NCBI GenBank assembly: GCA_017380615.1
Contig: JAFODQ010000021.1
Coordinates: 1-63,401, forward strand
Reading direction: 5' to 3'
Origin: Clostridia bacterium
GTDB lineage: Bacteria; Bacillota; Clostridia; Oscillospirales; Acutalibacteraceae
Length of the DNA: 63,401 nt
Part shown: piece after piece, positions 61,901-63,401 of the stretch
Numbering within the stretch: the first letter of the stretch is position 1
How the letters are laid out: the number at the start of each line of letters is the position of its first letter
Notes under the pieces: generated by a model
The model's database searches: none
Told to the model about the DNA's origin: nothing
Seen by the model: the letters and a program-made list of their open reading frames with translations, nothing else
Position numbers and translations under genes: made by a program

Positions 61901-62660
61901 ATGGAATTCCGATATAAAACTTTTCTGCATTATTTCTTGTTTTGTTAAAGTAGATAGACAGTGCGGAAAGGAACAAAGAGGATACGGAGCAATTGTTTTC
62001 CTCGGTGAATTTTTTGATAGCTTTAACTTGCTCCTGTGTTAATATGTAGCTTCTTCTTCTGCCTCTTAAATCGGTGATTTTCTCATCGGAGAAAAGAGTT
62101 GGCTCGGGACATTTTTCGAATTGTTCAAGAAAGAAGGCTTTATCCTTTTCATATCGGTTGCATTGAAGATATTTATCCTCTGCAAGAATATGCTCGTCAA
62201 ATGAATATGCAGTTGGTTCCTTTCCATTGATTATTGAATCAAAGTGAGAAGCAATAAGAGATAATGTCCAACCATCGGAAATGATATGATGAAGCTTATA
62301 TGCAACACCGCAGAAATCATCTGCAACAAAAATCTTCAGAGAACAAAGAGAACCATTCATATCAAATGGTATCTGAGCATTCTCGTTTGCGTAAGCGTGA
62401 ACGTCGTCCTTGGTTTTGAAGTTGATAACTTCAATCTCTTGCTCGTGATATTCTTCTATAATCTGCTCTACTTTTCCGTTAAGGTTAACAAGGCGTGTTC
62501 GGAGAACGGGGTTCAGCCGATACATTCTATTGACAGCCTTTTTCATTTCATCCACATTCAGCAGGGTGTCAATGATAACCGTGCCATATATTACATTTAT
62601 GGAGCCACCAACAATTTTTTCAATATCAAGCATCATCTGTTGTGATTTTGTCAGCTTCAT
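58911..62660 (-). CDS. Single-module NRPS (C-A-PCP-TE), serine-specific, with Cys thioesterase
   Basis: 1249 residues, the layout and size of EntF. Condensation domain 1 to about 405 with intact HHIISDG (124-130). Adenylation domain about 435-925 (YTSGSTGNPKGAK, NLYGPTECAVDV, YKTGDRALWREDGEI). The specificity residues read D628 V629 W632 H671 F701 S703 L729 V737 D738 K920, which is DVWHFSLVDK, the EntF serine code as I remember it. Carrier domain with FFDLGGTSLSM, attachment Ser975. Thioesterase about 1025-1249: LFPFAGGGAESY, then IYSHCAGSAVAM with Cys1095 (codon TGT) at the usual Ser, Asp1200 and His1231. GGAGGG lies upstream. It is downstream of a free ACP and an adenylating enzyme. Confidence 0.93.
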   Translation of the reverse strand: MKLTKSQQMMLDIEKIVGGSINVIYGTVIIDTLLNVDEMKKAVNRMYRLNPVLRTRLVNLNGKVEQIIEEYHEQEIEVINFKTKDDVHAYANENAQIPFDMNGSLCSLKIFVADDFCGVAYKLHHIISDGWTLSLIASHFDSIINGKEPTAYSFDEHILAEDKYLQCNRYEKDKAFFLEQFEKCPEPTLFSDEKITDLRGRRRSYILTQEQVKAIKKFTEENNCSVSSLFLSALSIYFNKTRNNAEKFYIGIPYLNRVGNIEKNTAGLFINTTPTLIELDNNESLLSNIRKIEENVFATMRHQKFDFEDILTQLNEKLNFTGSLHDVLYSYQNAQISGKNFLSTWYHNGMQSEALQFHIDDRDNAGILRLHYDTRFAEFTDEQVDALHESICTTVFNIINNPQKELRSTSVLTEKQKEQILYSFNNTKHEYDVPKGSSIYSLFDDNARRNLDKICLRADNKKITFGEFLNMAEQLDCEIRKYTKGKKCVIGVLADRSVEMYAAIYGIIRGGNAYMPISPDYPQERITYMLENSNAPLTLAQGKFCSLAGQAVLNVSEFIDNLPQNDVIPFSCEEDDTAYVIYTSGSTGNPKGAKVSHKSAVNRILWMHDKYPLLEDGVILQKTPYTFDVSVWEIFWWGMLGGSLAASKPNEHFLPAKILEETQKNSVTHLHFVPSVFELFLIYLESHNEECQKFSTVQKVFLSGEALSASLVNRFYDLFDYDKVSLHNLYGPTECAVDVTYFDCAPGECDPVPIGSPIYNTSMYVVDKYLNPVPPGVTGELCIGGVNVGQGYLNNPHLTAEKFIDNPFADGKLYKTGDRALWREDGEIIFCGRMDNQIKLNGQRIELGEIESVIASAAGVDAVVVFVKHIENRDTLVAVCRCDSTLKKEIEAICKEKLPSYMIPQAFAFIDEMPLNPSGKLDRKYLASLDFSIKPHLVEPPQNETEKAICHAFCDILNISDVGRSSDFFDLGGTSLSMISILSKDIFADISAAEFIENATPEKLAALLNPKEKKCFNYVKTLHEPPEAQKALILFPFAGGGAESYAALTKAFANISDSTALYFVDYLHSDKQTYIASREIAQLSQSKEIFIYSHCAGSAVAMSVINTIEQQGLCTIKHYIAGGFIPMKKPQRSNFWNKMPDFILKKILVNAGAGLSALDKSSTKYILREFRRDTDFMTDYFNKARISLECPVSLVINKADIFTQNHADAINIWSRYARTINGTFYIESDSHYFQTDNADTLAEIINSII

Positions 62661-62698
62661 TTTTACACCCTCCTTTCATGGGATAAATTCAGATCAGT

Positions 62699-62923
62699 TT
62701 ATTGAAGTTCTTCGATGCAATTCATTACATCCTTTACTGTAATGAGCGTTTTAAACATTTTGTCGGGAATTGAAATGTCAAATTCATCCTCTATCACACA
62801 AACCATCTCGACAAGGTCAAATGAGTTGAGACCAAGGTCTGTTAACAGTACTGTATTTTCATCGATTTTAATTGAATTATCTTCAAGTAAAGGTGTAACA
62901 ATTTCAATAAGTTTTTTAAGCAT
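62699..62923 (-). CDS. Free acyl carrier protein
   Basis: 74 residues, all-alpha carrier with the attachment serine (Ser34) in LLTDLGLNSFDLVEM and an acidic helix II (VCVIEDEFDISIPD). The end KTLITVKDVMNCIEEL is standard. Its gene lies 1 base after the ligase-like gene and 38 bases before the NRPS gene. This place makes it the likely carrier that delivers an acyl group to the condensation domain, rather than the fatty-acid synthase ACP. Confidence 0.92.
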   Translation of the reverse strand: MLKKLIEIVTPLLEDNSIKIDENTVLLTDLGLNSFDLVEMVCVIEDEFDISIPDKMFKTLITVKDVMNCIEELQ

Positions 62924-62924
62924 T

Positions 62925-63401
62925 TTAGTTTCCTCTTTTTATTTTTTTTGTTGTGGTTTTGGGGAATTCTGTATTTCTGAATGAAACCTCTGCAATGTGT
63001 TTGTATGATGGTAGATTCTTGTTGTATTCAAAGATTTTATTTTTTACAAGATTCTTGACTGTGTCATCAGTCTCGCTTATATATATTTCTGCAGCAATAG
63101 TACCATTTTTTTCCGATACAACAATTTCATCGATTTCTTTTATGTTGTCTGAAAGCTTTTGCTCAAGTTCTTCGGGAGAGACGTTCTTACCATTGCCAAG
63201 AATAATAAGATTCTTTTTTCTTCCGGAGATAAACAGAAAACCATCTTTTAAATAGCCTAAATCGCCTGTTTTGAACCATTCGCCATCAAAAGCATCATTT
63301 GTGGCCTTGTCATCCTTATAATAACCCTGGAAAACAGTATCGCCGCTCACCTGAATTTCATCATCAATAACTCTGAGTTGTATGCCGGGATGAACAGTTC
63401 C
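62925..63401 (-). CDS. Fatty-acid-type adenylating enzyme (C-terminal part; runs off the window)
   Basis: The last 158 residues of an ANL enzyme, open to the window edge, so the start lies beyond 63401. Visible blocks are GTVHPGIQLRVIDDEIQ, DTVFQGYYKDD, FKTGDLGYLKDGFLFISGR and KKNLIILGNGKNVSPEELE, typical of long-chain fatty acyl-CoA/ACP ligases. The end KTTTKKIKRGN carries the catalytic lysine region. Directly followed by a free ACP, so it probably loads a fatty acid onto that ACP. Fatty acyl-AMP ligases and CoA ligases differ in the missing part. Confidence 0.85.
   Translation of the reverse strand, partial: GTVHPGIQLRVIDDEIQVSGDTVFQGYYKDDKATNDAFDGEWFKTGDLGYLKDGFLFISGRKKNLIILGNGKNVSPEELEQKLSDNIKEIDEIVVSEKNGTIAAEIYISETDDTVKNLVKNKIFEYNKNLPSYKHIAEVSFRNTEFPKTTTKKIKRGN

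Noticed and set aside
1..63401. Mobile elements, prophage, CRISPR array, tRNA or rRNA genes
   Set aside because: No transposase or integrase ORF, no spaced repeat series, and no cloverleaf or rRNA-like sequence was seen on either strand.

Overview
The window is low-GC chromosomal DNA of an endospore-forming Clostridia bacterium. Sporulation genes run through it: spoIIAA-spoIIAB-sigF, gpr, spoIIP, a SipL-like SPOCS/LysM gene and spoVT. The gene style (short intergenic gaps, strong AGGAGG ribosome sites, TTG/GTG starts, TTGACA/TATAAT promoters, SipL and GPR families) suggests an uncultured gut or rumen Oscillospirales/Ruminococcaceae-like organism. The genus cannot be read from the sequence. 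I found no tRNA, rRNA, CRISPR array, insertion sequence or prophage.

Layout. 1-7212: compact histidine operon hisZ-hisG (one fused gene, cut by the window edge), hisD, hisC, hisB, hisH, hisA, hisF, hisIE. 7213-12205: CDP-glycerol polymer operon with its own promoter and terminator (small glycerophosphotransferase, tagD, tandem-domain TagF-like enzyme). 12269-13693: spoIIA operon. 13770-17537: lower glycolysis (pgk, tpiA, gpmI). 17574-22675: PHP phosphoesterase, a secreted protein, ychF, then gpr, spoIIP and an overlooked 58-residue membrane ORF coupled to spoIIP. 22721-35860: mostly housekeeping genes on the plus strand (pgi, a small P-loop protein, yceD-rpmF, a PDZ/radical-SAM protein, der, an LCP enzyme, the SipL-like gene, a polysaccharide deacetylase, rplS behind a structured leader, two signal peptidases, rbgA, rnhB, yraN).

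35866-48812: a membrane-anchored PpiC foldase, a DUF5696-like protein, a two-subunit aconitase X enzyme, a lone type IV prepilin-like protein, NADP-type gdhA, a GH51 arabinofuranosidase, an acyl-CoA-synthetase-like protein and a membrane-anchored unknown. 48815-55212: tspO, a COG2509-type flavoprotein with a trmN6-like methyltransferase, spoVT, two small unknown genes and an OFA-type transporter. About 175 bp spanning the spoVT 5' end and its divergent promoter is duplicated at 52978-53151; the second copy holds a broken spoVT fragment and an intact promoter that now faces a different gene.

55227-63401 is the accessory end. A TIR protein with a C-terminal V4R-like domain is translationally coupled to an L-asparaginase. 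Next come an Sfp-type phosphopantetheinyl transferase and a divergent Lgt-like membrane protein. Last is the most interesting locus: a fatty-acid-type adenylating enzyme (cut by the window edge), a free acyl carrier protein and a single-module NRPS (C-A-PCP-TE). Its adenylation signature reads DVWHFSLVDK, the serine code of EntF, and its thioesterase has cysteine (Cys1095) instead of serine as predicted nucleophile. The predicted logic is fatty acid -> ACP -> N-acyl-seryl-PCP -> release by a Cys thioesterase, possibly as a lactone. The phosphopantetheinyl transferase would arm both carriers. The product is an inference.
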